Positions 1 through 5,468 of a stretch of 15,137 nucleotides of DNA are shown in pieces. Source of the DNA: VGCC01 sp964495555 (lineage in GTDB: Bacteria; Actinomycetota; Actinomycetes; S36-B12). Location of the stretch: contig CAZBWA010000042.1 in assembly GCA_964495555.1 (NCBI GenBank), positions 1 through 15,137 on the forward strand, in the 5' to 3' direction. Both the position numbers and the translations under genes were made by a program. Within the stretch, counting starts at the first letter, position 1. Each line of letters opens with the position of its first letter. A model generated the notes under the pieces. That model saw only the letters and a list, made by a program, of their open reading frames with translations. It did no database searches and had not been told where the DNA came from.

Positions 1-201
1 GATTCCCGACCAGACCGAATCCGGTGGAGTGAGGGGGCGATCCTCGGGGGTCACGGAGCGCGTCGTCGCGACGACCGCAGCGAGCTGATCGACACGACTC
101 TGGCAGCGCGGACACTGCTGCACGTGCGCCTCGTCACTCGCATCGACCGTCTCACCCAAGGCCATCAGGGCGAGGATCTCCTCATCCGTGTGCTGCACCA
201 T
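1..201 (-). CDS. Anti-sigma factor, N-terminal part (cut by window edge)
   Basis: This is the first 67 codons of an anti-sigma factor reading leftwards off the window. It starts at an ATG at 201, inside the last codons of the sigma factor gene (20-nt overlap), which implies translational coupling. The visible protein has His26-x3-Cys30-x2-Cys33, the HxxxCxxC signature of a zinc-binding anti-sigma (ZAS/zf-HC2) domain. It is followed near residues 59-67 by a PPDSVW segment of the kind seen at the end of such domains. The family binds its partner sigma factor and holds it inactive; many members continue into a transmembrane and extracytoplasmic sensor part, which is not visible here. The neighbouring ECF sigma factor is the obvious partner. 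By genetic position it corresponds to mycobacterial RskA, which as I remember lacks this zinc motif, so direct orthology is unproven. Confidence 0.85.
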   Translation of the reverse strand, partial: MVQHTDEEILALMALGETVDASDEAHVQQCPRCQSRVDQLAAVVATTRSVTPEDRPLTPPDSVWSGI

Positions 202-745
202 CCACCTCCAATCGTGTCCGTAGCCGATCCAGGGATCGGCGGATATGACTCTTCACTGTGCCTAGCGGGAGATCCAACACCCCCGCGATCTGCGCGTGCG
301 TCAGGTCCTGGAAGAAAGCCAGTTCCATGATGCGCCGCTGTGGCTCACCGAGTCGTTCCAGTTCGTCCGCGAGCAGCACCCGATCGACGAGTCCGTCGAT
401 GGGCTCGTGCTCCGGGTCATCCGTCACCTGGGCGACGGCTTCGGTGCGGCGCATCTCGCGGCTGCGCTCCCTCCAGTGGTCGGCCAGGCGCCGCCGCGAG
501 ATCGCCATGAGCCACGCGGGCAACGAGCCCTTGTCGGCGTCGAAGCCCTGCCGGCTCCGCCATGCGCTCACATACGTCGCCTGGGTGACGTCGGCCGCGT
601 CCTCGGCACTACCCGTCGCACGCATCGCGACGGTGTACACGAGGCGGGACCAGCGTCGGTAGGCCTCCTCGAGAGCGCGCTCATCGCCCGAGGCGAACCG
701 GGCCCCGACGGCCTCGTCGGTCCACTCGTCCACGAGCACGCTCAT
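182..745 (-). CDS. ECF-family RNA polymerase sigma factor (SigK-like context)
   Basis: A 187-residue extracytoplasmic-function sigma factor. Region sigma2 covers about residues 20-92, with the sigma2.2-2.4-like stretch ending in AWLMAISRRRLADHWR. Region sigma4 covers about 128-180, with the helix-turn-helix LTHAQIAGVLDLPLGTVKSH. Such proteins direct core RNA polymerase to a small regulon and are held off by a co-encoded anti-sigma factor, here the overlapping downstream gene. The ATG at 745 is chosen because it gives the normal family length; a GTG at 763 with AGGAG 11 nt upstream is an alternative. Longer in-frame extension is possible but would run into the divergent fasciclin gene. The divergent fasciclin neighbour and the promoter motifs recall SigK-RskA-MPT70/83 of M. 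tuberculosis. I infer a SigK-type role but leave the symbol blank. Confidence 0.93.
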   Translation of the reverse strand: MSVLVDEWTDEAVGARFASGDERALEEAYRRWSRLVYTVAMRATGSAEDAADVTQATYVSAWRSRQGFDADKGSLPAWLMAISRRRLADHWRERSREMRRTEAVAQVTDDPEHEPIDGLVDRVLLADELERLGEPQRRIMELAFFQDLTHAQIAGVLDLPLGTVKSHIRRSLDRLRTRLEVDGAAHG

Positions 746-817
746 GGCCCCATCCGGTCCCACCGTCGCCACATCTCCTGTCGCCAGGCTCAGGCCGCCG
801 GTCGGGGTCACACCCCT

Positions 818-846
818 ATATCGGCGCCCGGGCCCTTCCTGGATGC
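818..846 (-). promoter_or_regulatory. Putative autoregulatory promoter of the ECF sigma gene
   Basis: Read on the minus strand, GCATCC (841-846) and CGATAT (818-823) are separated by exactly 17 nt and lie about 73 nt upstream of the sigma start. The -35-like box is identical to that of the divergent fasciclin promoter, and the CGA at the start of the -10-like box falls at the same distance. The last three -10 bases differ from the fasciclin copy. Autoregulation is usual for ECF sigma factors. This is motif inspection only. Confidence 0.5.
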
Positions 847-900
847 AGTCATCCTCATCGTGTTCCACGGGTGTTGCCGCCTCACGATCGAGCATGGCTG

Positions 901-914
901 GTCGAAATTTCGAC
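901..914. promoter_or_regulatory. 14-bp perfect palindrome, possible operator
   Basis: GTCGAAATTTCGAC is its own reverse complement over all 14 bases. It lies between the two outward-facing promoter candidates, 7 nt upstream of the fasciclin -35-like box and 54 nt upstream of the sigma-gene one. An AT-rich palindrome in GC-rich surroundings is the usual form of a dimeric repressor or activator site, but no matching regulator is visible in the window. Confidence 0.4.
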
Positions 915-921
915 GGGCAGT

Positions 922-950
922 GCATCCGCGGGGTTCCCCCGGGGCGAATA
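922..950 (+). promoter_or_regulatory. Putative SigK-type promoter of the fasciclin gene
   Basis: GCATCC (922-927), a 17-nt spacer and CGAATA (945-950) lie 46 nt upstream of the fasciclin ATG. As I remember it, the mycobacterial SigK consensus is CCATCC-N16/17-CGAATA, so this matches 11 of 12 bases. The expected transcript start is near 957. A short hairpin, CCGCCC (961-966) with GGGCGG (971-976), would then lie almost at the 5' end of the mRNA, just before the ribosome-binding site. Confidence 0.6.
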
Positions 951-995
951 CCTGTTATCACCGCCCACCCGGGCGGACTGACAGAAGGAGAAACC

Positions 996-1637
996 ATGCG
1001 TACCTCGCTCATCACCCGGGCCACGGCGGTCGGAGCGGCCGCCGGCGCCCTTGCCCTGTCCCTCATCTCAGCCCCGGCAAGCCAGGCTGCGGAGGGCACC
1101 ACGTCCCTCGCCACTGTCCTCAAGGCGGGGCAGGCCAAGTTCGACAAGGACTTCGCCGATTACGACATCCTGACCAAGGCAGTCGAAGCGGTCCTGGCCG
1201 CCAAGCCGAACTCCCCGGTCAAGGTGCTGGCCGACGGCAACACCGCCGTCACCGCCTTCATCCCCAATGACCAGGCGTTCATCAACCTCGCCTCAGCACT
1301 CACCGGTAAGAAGGTGTCCTCGGAGTCCGCCGCGTTCACCGCGGTTGCCGGCCTCGGGATCCCGACGGTCGAGAAGGTGCTGCAGTACCACGTGGTGCCC
1401 GGACCGGCGATCCTGTCCGAGGCTGCACTCCAGGCCAACGGGGCGAAGTTGAAGTCCGCTCTGAACGGCAAGACCATCGGGGCGCGCGTCAACGCCTCCG
1501 CGCCCAGCATCACCCTCGTCGACAAGGCCCCCAACCTGGGCAACCCGAAGGTGATCCTCACCCAGGTCGACATCAACAAGGGCAACAAGCAGGTGGCTCA
1601 TGGCATCGACGGTGTGCTCCTGCCGATGAACCCGTAA
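996..1637 (+). CDS. Secreted fasciclin-domain (FAS1, MPT70-like) protein
   Basis: A 213-residue exported protein with one FAS1 domain. The ATG at 996 is preceded by a clear ribosome-binding site, GAAGGAG at 984-990, and begins a signal peptide: basic n-region (MRTSLITR), hydrophobic core about 9-26, and an AxA-type site around residues 29-32 (ASQAA). An open frame extends upstream to 744 but covers the sigma-factor promoter region and is not used. The FAS1 domain spans about residues 37-213. It has the H1-type motif TAFIPNDQAF (86-95), the YH pair (131-132) and an H2-type end, QVAHGIDGVLLP (199-210). Family members act in adhesion or have unknown envelope roles; MPT70/MPB70 is a secreted antigen controlled by SigK. 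There is no membrane anchor or sorting signal. Divergence from the sigma factor suggests it is the regulon target. Confidence 0.93.
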   Translation: MRTSLITRATAVGAAAGALALSLISAPASQAAEGTTSLATVLKAGQAKFDKDFADYDILTKAVEAVLAAKPNSPVKVLADGNTAVTAFIPNDQAFINLASALTGKKVSSESAAFTAVAGLGIPTVEKVLQYHVVPGPAILSEAALQANGAKLKSALNGKTIGARVNASAPSITLVDKAPNLGNPKVILTQVDINKGNKQVAHGIDGVLLPMNP

Positions 1638-1650
1638 ATCCCACCCAATC

Positions 1651-1686
1651 GAATGTCCGCCCCTGCTTCGGTGGGGGCGGACATTC
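1651..1686 (+). terminator. Hairpin terminator after the fasciclin gene
   Basis: GAATGTCCGCCCC (1651-1663) pairs perfectly over 13 bp with 1674-1686 around a 10-nt loop, starting 13 nt after the stop codon. The following sequence (GTGGTTGTCG) is only weakly T-rich, as is common in actinobacterial terminators. Confidence 0.8.
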
Positions 1687-1777
1687 GTGGTTGTCGTGGA
1701 GTCTGCGGGTCCTGCGCCAACACCGCACTCACGTGAACGAGCGCACCACCCCACAAGGGCTGGCTCGCCCAGGGACG

Positions 1778-1783
1778 TAGAAT
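1778..1783 (+). promoter_or_regulatory. Possible -10 element of the YVTN propeller gene
   Basis: TAGAAT matches five of six bases of the sigma70-type TATAAT and lies about 40 nt before the likely GTG start. I see no convincing -35 element 16-18 nt upstream, so this is a weak call. Confidence 0.3.
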
Positions 1784-1821
1784 TCTGGCCCGACGGGGGT
1801 CCTGAGTGAACTGGAACGACT

Positions 1822-3264
1822 GTGATTGTGGCCCCCATGCGCGCCGTGACTTCACGCGTCCTAACCGCGGCAGCGTGCCTCATCGCAGGATTGTCGATCG
1901 CCAGTTCGCCTCCGGCCTCCGCAACCAACGCATTCGACGTGGTTGCCACCATCAACGTCACCTTTTCAAGTCAAGTCGCCGCGTCTGATCAGTACGCCTT
2001 CGTTGCATCGAACACACGAATCACTGTCATTGATGCAACCTCGAACTCCGTAGTTCGAACAGTCTCTACTGCCGGTACCACGTCACCCCAGGATGGTGCG
2101 GTTATCGGCAACAAGGTTTTCTTTGCAAATTCAGACAGCAACAACCTCACAATTCTTAACACCACATCGTGGACTGTTTCATATTTGACAACCACAGGCT
2201 GCAATGCGCCCACGAACATCCTGCCCTTGAGCTCGACACGGATGGTTGTTGACTGCCGTTCATCCGGCAAGATCCAGGTGATCGATCCAAGTGCCGATTC
2301 CATCGTGCAGACCGTCACCGTCGGAAGCGGCCCTCGCGGCATGTCGGCGAATGGAAGCCTGGTCGCCGTACCTAACTCGTTCTCGAACAGCGTGAGCATC
2401 GTGGACACCAGCGTAAATCCGGCCACCGTCACCACTGTTCCTGTCGGGAGCCAACCGGAGTGGACAGCCTTCCTCGGCGGGAAGATCTATGTGGCGAATT
2501 TTGCGGGAAACACCGTCTCAATCCTCAATGGGACAGCGCCATACTCGGTTATCACGACGGTGGCTGTCGGAAACAACCCTCAGGGAATCGACCCCTGCGC
2601 CGGCAACATCTTCACGTCGAATCGATGGACCGGAAACTCGAGTGTGATCAGCCCTACCTCTAACTCAGTAACGGACACGATTCCGCTAGCAGGAGTGGGT
2701 GCCATCACTCACGTCATGGGAGTAAATGGGAACTACGCCTTCTTCTTGAACTTCTCCCCCTCAACCGTCAGCATCGTCGATTGCACCGCCAAGACGGTGT
2801 CGGCTACCGTCCCAACGGCGACCAACCCCGGCAGCATTGCATTTTCCAGCGCCAATGCCTACGTGGCCGGTTCCAATCAACTCACAGCGATTGCCCTTGC
2901 CTCCAGCTCCAGCGACGGATCGTCTTCTGCTGCACCGCGGCCGACGACCTTTGAGTTTCCACTGGTCACCGCCGATGGCACGCACTGCACAAGCTCGTCG
3001 CAAACCGGAGTCCGTGGCACCTGGATGACTCTTCCGGCAGCGACTGACTGCACCCCGCCGCCGAGCAAGCCCAACGTGAAACTGCTCGGCTGGGCGACAT
3101 CACCCGACTTCCCCGTCACCCTGGCGGCACGTCAGATAAACAACAACTGGGGTACGTACGAAACGTTCGGGCCCGCAGGAGATCTCACAGGCGTGTTCAT
3201 TCCTGCAGGCAGATCCGCGCTTGTCACTGGAGGCACGACCCTGTACGCCATCTGGAGCGAATGA
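1822..3264 (+). CDS. Secreted YVTN-type beta-propeller with C-terminal module
   Basis: A 480-residue exported protein of unknown function. The GTG at 1822 is taken as start; ATG at 1837 (residue 6) also fits the signal peptide, and neither has a strong ribosome-binding site. A hydrophobic signal (about residues 10-30) ends in PPASA. Residues ~35-355 consist of degenerate units of ~40 residues with patterns such as VYVANFAGNTVSILN and SVITTVAVGNNPQGI, typical of YVTN beta-propellers that form a disc and bind ligands or partners. A Ser-rich linker (~357-371) leads to a module at 372-480 with two Cys (389 and 410) and a GWATSP...LYAIWSE end. That module is about 60% identical by eye to the C-terminus of the next gene and faintly resembles InlB B-repeat (Flg_new) domains. 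Base composition looks less GC-rich than in the flanking core genes. Confidence 0.85.
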   Translation: MIVAPMRAVTSRVLTAAACLIAGLSIASSPPASATNAFDVVATINVTFSSQVAASDQYAFVASNTRITVIDATSNSVVRTVSTAGTTSPQDGAVIGNKVFFANSDSNNLTILNTTSWTVSYLTTTGCNAPTNILPLSSTRMVVDCRSSGKIQVIDPSADSIVQTVTVGSGPRGMSANGSLVAVPNSFSNSVSIVDTSVNPATVTTVPVGSQPEWTAFLGGKIYVANFAGNTVSILNGTAPYSVITTVAVGNNPQGIDPCAGNIFTSNRWTGNSSVISPTSNSVTDTIPLAGVGAITHVMGVNGNYAFFLNFSPSTVSIVDCTAKTVSATVPTATNPGSIAFSSANAYVAGSNQLTAIALASSSSDGSSSAAPRPTTFEFPLVTADGTHCTSSSQTGVRGTWMTLPAATDCTPPPSKPNVKLLGWATSPDFPVTLAARQINNNWGTYETFGPAGDLTGVFIPAGRSALVTGGTTLYAIWSE

Positions 3265-3280
3265 CACGAGGCTCGATCAG

Positions 3281-3320
3281 CGACTCCCTGGCCCCAACAG
3301 CCGGGGAGTCGTTCCATTTT
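3281..3320 (+). terminator. Hairpin terminator after the YVTN propeller gene
   Basis: CGACTCCC (3281-3288) pairs with GGGAGTCG (3304-3311). Inner pairs (TGGC with GCCG, one of them G-T) extend the stem to 12 bp, and TTCCATTTT follows. The same hairpin follows the other propeller gene. Confidence 0.82.
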
Positions 3321-3432
3321 CTTGGCGAATCGCGGTGTCATTGCGTGTTTCATTCGAGTCCCCAGATGAGACCACCAACAGGGACAACGGCCTTCGCGCC
3401 TCCATGTCGTGAGGAAAGAGCCCTACCCATTC

Positions 3433-3476
3433 GGTGAGCGACGGGGGAGTTGAACCCCCACACCCTTTCGACTACA
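3433..3476 (-). pseudogene. tRNA-Leu 3'-end fragment (pseudo-tRNA or att-like)
   Basis: The 44 bases match 5314-5357 at 41 positions, with a 29-base identical core (3443-3471). That corresponds to the variable arm, T-arm, acceptor 3' strand and most of the CCA end of the intact tRNA-Leu. On the minus strand the acceptor end reads GTCGCTCACCG instead of CTCGCGCACCA. The D-arm, 5' acceptor strand and correct anticodon arm are missing (no matching GAGCGAC on the 5' side), so this cannot be a working tRNA. A small hairpin, CCAGA/TCTGG at 3480-3495, sits where the anticodon arm would be. A 3' tRNA fragment facing the intact gene is also how an integration scar looks, but no integrase is present. 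Confidence 0.75.
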
Positions 3477-3698
3477 AGACCAGATTCCGGTCTGGGTGTG
3501 ACGCAGTTCGACAATCACATTGGCGTTGACTTTCGTCATTCCGCCAAAGGCGCCTGCGGCGTTGTGTCCCGCGCGTGTCTACTGAAGCACAACGATTTGG
3601 CTTCGTCGGCCCCGGTTGTCTGGCCTCTGCCAAGTCTCACCCCCGTGACTGGCGGCCTCACCGCCATCGGTACTCTCCAAATGACCAAGCCTGAACAT
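3477..3698. other. Intergenic stretch without a recognisable gene
   Basis: Between the tRNA fragment and the possible promoter of the next gene I see no convincing coding frame, RNA gene or strong hairpin beyond the CCAGA/TCTGG stem at 3480-3495. The short open frames crossing it lack ribosome-binding sites and protein-like composition. Confidence 0.6.
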
Positions 3699-3728
3699 TG
3701 TTTGTGTGGGTGTGAGACGAGGTAGAAA
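3699..3728 (+). promoter_or_regulatory. Possible sigma70-type promoter of the Asp-box propeller gene
   Basis: TTGTTT (3699-3704) and TAGAAA (3723-3728) are 18 nt apart, giving three of six and four of six matches to the housekeeping consensus. The predicted transcript would begin near 3735 and carry a leader of roughly 90 nt before the GTG at 3827. Confidence 0.33.
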
Positions 3729-3826
3729 TGAACTCCCTTGAACGGCATGAGCGGGGGCCGGCTCGCATCAGTGCGGGGCCGCGCCATACCAGCATCTGTG
3801 CGACAAGGGCGAGTAAGGAGCCAAGG

Positions 3827-5146
3827 GTGACTGCCCCTGCCTCCATTGTTCGTAAGGGATCGATCCTCACTGCAACCGCGCTACTCGTCGGAGGACTCGG
3901 TGTCGTTATCGCCTCCCCTGCCCAGACAACACCGAACTTCACCACGTACACGACTGGACTCGGCAGCAACACGGTGTACGGGGTATACGCAGTCGGATCC
4001 ACCATCTACGCAGCAACAGCTGGTGGACTCTCCATTTCCACCAACGGCGGGACCAGCTTCACAAACCGTACGACCGGCAACGGCCTGGGAGGCAACGTTG
4101 TGCGTGGGGTGTTCGCTGTCGGATCCACCGTCTACGCCGCAACGGACGGTGGGTTATCCATCTCCACTAACGGCGGGACCAGCTTCACTAACCGAAACCT
4201 TCGTTCCAGGGACGTGTTTGGAGTTTTCGCCTCTGGAGGGAATATCTATGCGGCCACCTACGGTGATGGACTGGCCATCTCCACCGACGGCGGAACCAAC
4301 TTCACGTATCGCAGCGCAGGCTCAGGGTTCGGTGATTTCCTACGTGGGATATATGCAGTTGGGTCAACCATCTACGCCGCTACAGATGGTTCGGGAGTTG
4401 CAATCTCCGCCGACGGTGGCGCCAACTGGGTCAATCGCACCAGCGGCCTGGGAGACAATGTTGTTCTAGGGGTGTACGCCAACGGATCCACCGTCTACGC
4501 CGCAACAAGCGGTGGGTTATCCATCTCCACTAACGATGGGACCAGCTTCACAAACCGCACCACCCTCAATGGGCTCGGTAACAACATGGTGAATGGGGTG
4601 TACGCGGTTGGATCCACCGTCTACGCCGCAACGGACGGTGGACTGTCCATTTCAACAAACGGCGGCGCAAGTTTCACCAACAAGACCACCACTAATGGGC
4701 TCGGTAGCAATGTTGTGTTTGGAGTTTACGCGGATGGATCGACTGTCTATGCCGCTACCAACGGTGGAGTGTCCATATCTACCAACAGCGGTGGTGACTC
4801 CTCGGGTAGCAGTGCGCCCATCCCCCAGACTCACCTGATCACCCTCGACGTGACCAGCGGATACCGCTGCAACGCCTCCCAATTGGAAGCGACTCGGGGC
4901 ACCTGGGTGGTTCTCCCGAAGGCGTCGGAGTGCACTCCTCCGACGTCGAACCCACGAGCCGTCTTGTTGGGATGGGCCACGTCGCCCACGTTTCCCGTCG
5001 CGATAGCCCAGAGGCAGGTGAGCAATGGCTGGGGTGCCTATGAGACCTATGGGCCTTCGGGGAGTCTCACCGGTGTGTTCATACCGGCAGGAAAATCCGC
5101 ACTCGTCAGTGGTGGGGGCATCTTCTACTCCATCTGGAGCGAGTGA
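3827..5146 (+). CDS. Secreted seven-repeat Asp-box-like propeller with C-terminal module
   Basis: A 439-residue exported protein of unknown function. The GTG at 3827 is chosen over the upstream ATG at 3728 because AAGGAG (3815-3820) lies 6 nt before it and the protein then begins directly with a signal peptide (MTAPASIVRKG, hydrophobic core, cleavage near IASPAQ). Residues ~40-315 hold seven units of about 42 residues of the type GVYAVGSTVYAATDGGLSIS followed by TNGGTSFTNR. The S-x-[ND]-G-G-x-x-[FW] core resembles sialidase/Vps10 Asp-boxes, and seven units would close one seven-bladed propeller. A short Gly/Ser linker leads to the module at 330-439, with Cys348 and Cys369 and a final IWSE, shared with the preceding gene. 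There are no sialidase catalytic residues, LPXTG signal or membrane anchor. Binding or adhesion is plausible; enzymatic activity is not supported. Confidence 0.85.
   Translation: MTAPASIVRKGSILTATALLVGGLGVVIASPAQTTPNFTTYTTGLGSNTVYGVYAVGSTIYAATAGGLSISTNGGTSFTNRTTGNGLGGNVVRGVFAVGSTVYAATDGGLSISTNGGTSFTNRNLRSRDVFGVFASGGNIYAATYGDGLAISTDGGTNFTYRSAGSGFGDFLRGIYAVGSTIYAATDGSGVAISADGGANWVNRTSGLGDNVVLGVYANGSTVYAATSGGLSISTNDGTSFTNRTTLNGLGNNMVNGVYAVGSTVYAATDGGLSISTNGGASFTNKTTTNGLGSNVVFGVYADGSTVYAATNGGVSISTNSGGDSSGSSAPIPQTHLITLDVTSGYRCNASQLEATRGTWVVLPKASECTPPTSNPRAVLLGWATSPTFPVAIAQRQVSNGWGAYETYGPSGSLTGVFIPAGKSALVSGGGIFYSIWSE
3944..4795 (+). repeat. Seven in-frame tandem repeats, about 126 bp each
   Basis: The GGATCC-like anchor of each unit (codons for GST) falls near 3995, 4121, 4236, 4361, 4484, 4610 and 4736. 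The spacing is 126 nt, with shorter steps around units 3-5. Units 1, 2, 6 and 7 are closest to each other in DNA; units 3 and 4 are most diverged. All stay in frame, so copy number could change by recombination without disrupting the protein. Confidence 0.9.
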
Positions 5147-5160
5147 CACCTAGCTCGATC

Positions 5161-5201
5161 AACGACTCCCTGGCCTCAACCGCTGGGGAGTCGTTGCTTT
5201 T
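5161..5201 (+). terminator. Hairpin terminator after the Asp-box propeller gene
   Basis: AACGACTCCC (5161-5170) pairs over 10 bp with GGGAGTCGTT (5186-5195), followed by GCTTTTG. It is homologous in position and sequence to the terminator at 3281. Confidence 0.85.
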
Positions 5202-5261
5202 GTCAAGTGACTCGAGGCGCGAGGGGACGTTTCATCTGAGTCCAACGACACGTCCACCGGA

Positions 5262-5296
5262 AACAGAAATGGCCCGAGCCTCACGGAGTGTGAGGC
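5262..5296 (-). terminator. Terminator downstream of tRNA-Leu
   Basis: Read on the minus strand, GCCTCAC and GTGAGGC (5290-5296 and 5278-5284) form a 7-bp stem with a 5-nt loop. It begins 16 nt beyond the CCA end of the tRNA and leads into a T-rich stretch (ATTTCTGTTT). Confidence 0.65.
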
Positions 5297-5312
5297 CCGA
5301 GTCGTATGTGCA

Positions 5313-5399
5313 TGGTGCGCGAGGGGGGAGTTGAACCCCCACACCCTTTCGAGTACACGGACCTGAACCGTGCGCGTCTGCCTATTCCGCCACTCGCGC
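5313..5399 (-). tRNA. tRNA-Leu (anticodon CAG)
   Basis: An 87-nt class II tRNA with encoded CCA. The acceptor stem GCGCGAG pairs with CTCGCGC, the discriminator is A (5316) and CCA occupies 5313-5315. The anticodon arm is CACGG-TTCAGGT-CCGTG, placing CAG at 5363-5365. The variable arm is long (TACTCGAAAGGGTGT), as in leucine tRNAs, and the T-arm is GGGGG-TTCAACT-CCCCC. It decodes the leucine codon CUG. From memory, M. tuberculosis has tRNA-Leu leuT in the same divergent position upstream of fhaA, which supports synteny here. Confidence 0.97.
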
Positions 5400-5405
5400 T
5401 TCGCC

Positions 5406-5426
5406 CCTGAGGGCGGCCTCAGGATA
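5406..5426 (-). promoter_or_regulatory. Possible tRNA-Leu -10 element and hairpin
   Basis: On the minus strand TATCCT (5421-5426) lies about 22 nt before the mature tRNA 5' end and is a fair -10 element; no clear -35 is seen. It overlaps a perfect 7-bp inverted repeat, CCTGAGG-gcgg-CCTCAGG (5406-5423). The role of the hairpin (5'-leader processing or nothing) is unknown. Confidence 0.3.
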
Positions 5427-5468
5427 CAGGTGGGGTGACGGGGGGTCGCCGGAGTCGGACTACTGCCA

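Larger units (their letters stand above)
2935..3476. repeat. Diverged direct repeat, left copy (C-terminal module to tRNA 3' end)
   Basis: This segment and 4814-5357 are homologous in the same order: coding sequence for the ~110-residue C-terminal module, the stop codon and ACAC, the GACTCCC/GGGAGTC hairpin, and a copy of the 3' end of tRNA-Leu. The offset is 1,882 bp at the stop codons and 1,881 bp at the tRNA-like ends, so spacing is conserved although the intergenic part is well diverged. It is best read as an old segmental duplication. Confidence 0.75.
4814..5357. repeat. Diverged direct repeat, right copy (C-terminal module to tRNA 3' end)
   Basis: Right-hand copy of the segment at 2935-3476: the end of the Asp-box propeller gene, its terminator, and the 3' part of the intact tRNA-Leu. 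The coding part is best conserved, together with the 29-base tRNA core and the hairpin. The sequence between hairpin and tRNA has kept its length but little of its sequence. Confidence 0.75.

Noticed and set aside
744..995. In-frame extension of the fasciclin gene upstream to 744
   Set aside because: It would lack a ribosome-binding site, cover the divergent promoter region and bury the signal peptide; ATG 996 has GAAGGAG directly upstream.
746..1147. N-terminal extension of the sigma factor to 1147
   Set aside because: It would overlap the fasciclin coding sequence and add over 130 residues foreign to ECF sigma factors.
3433..3520. A second functional tRNA
   Set aside because: Only the 3' part is present; there is no matching 5' acceptor strand or D-arm and the CCA end is changed.
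3728..3826. ATG at 3728 as start of the Asp-box propeller gene
   Set aside because: The 33 extra residues are charged and precede an otherwise complete signal peptide; GTG 3827 has AAGGAG at the right distance.
3944..4795. CRISPR array
   Set aside because: The repeats are long, in frame, without unique spacers, and encode a propeller protein.
4814..5146. LPXTG-type sorting signal in the shared C-terminal module
   Set aside because: There is no LPXTG, hydrophobic stretch or basic tail; both proteins end in IWSE.
3433..5399. Integrative element carrying the Asp-box gene
   Set aside because: The tRNA fragment geometry fits, but there is no integrase or excisionase and homology continues into coding sequence, so I keep it only as one explanation of the repeat.
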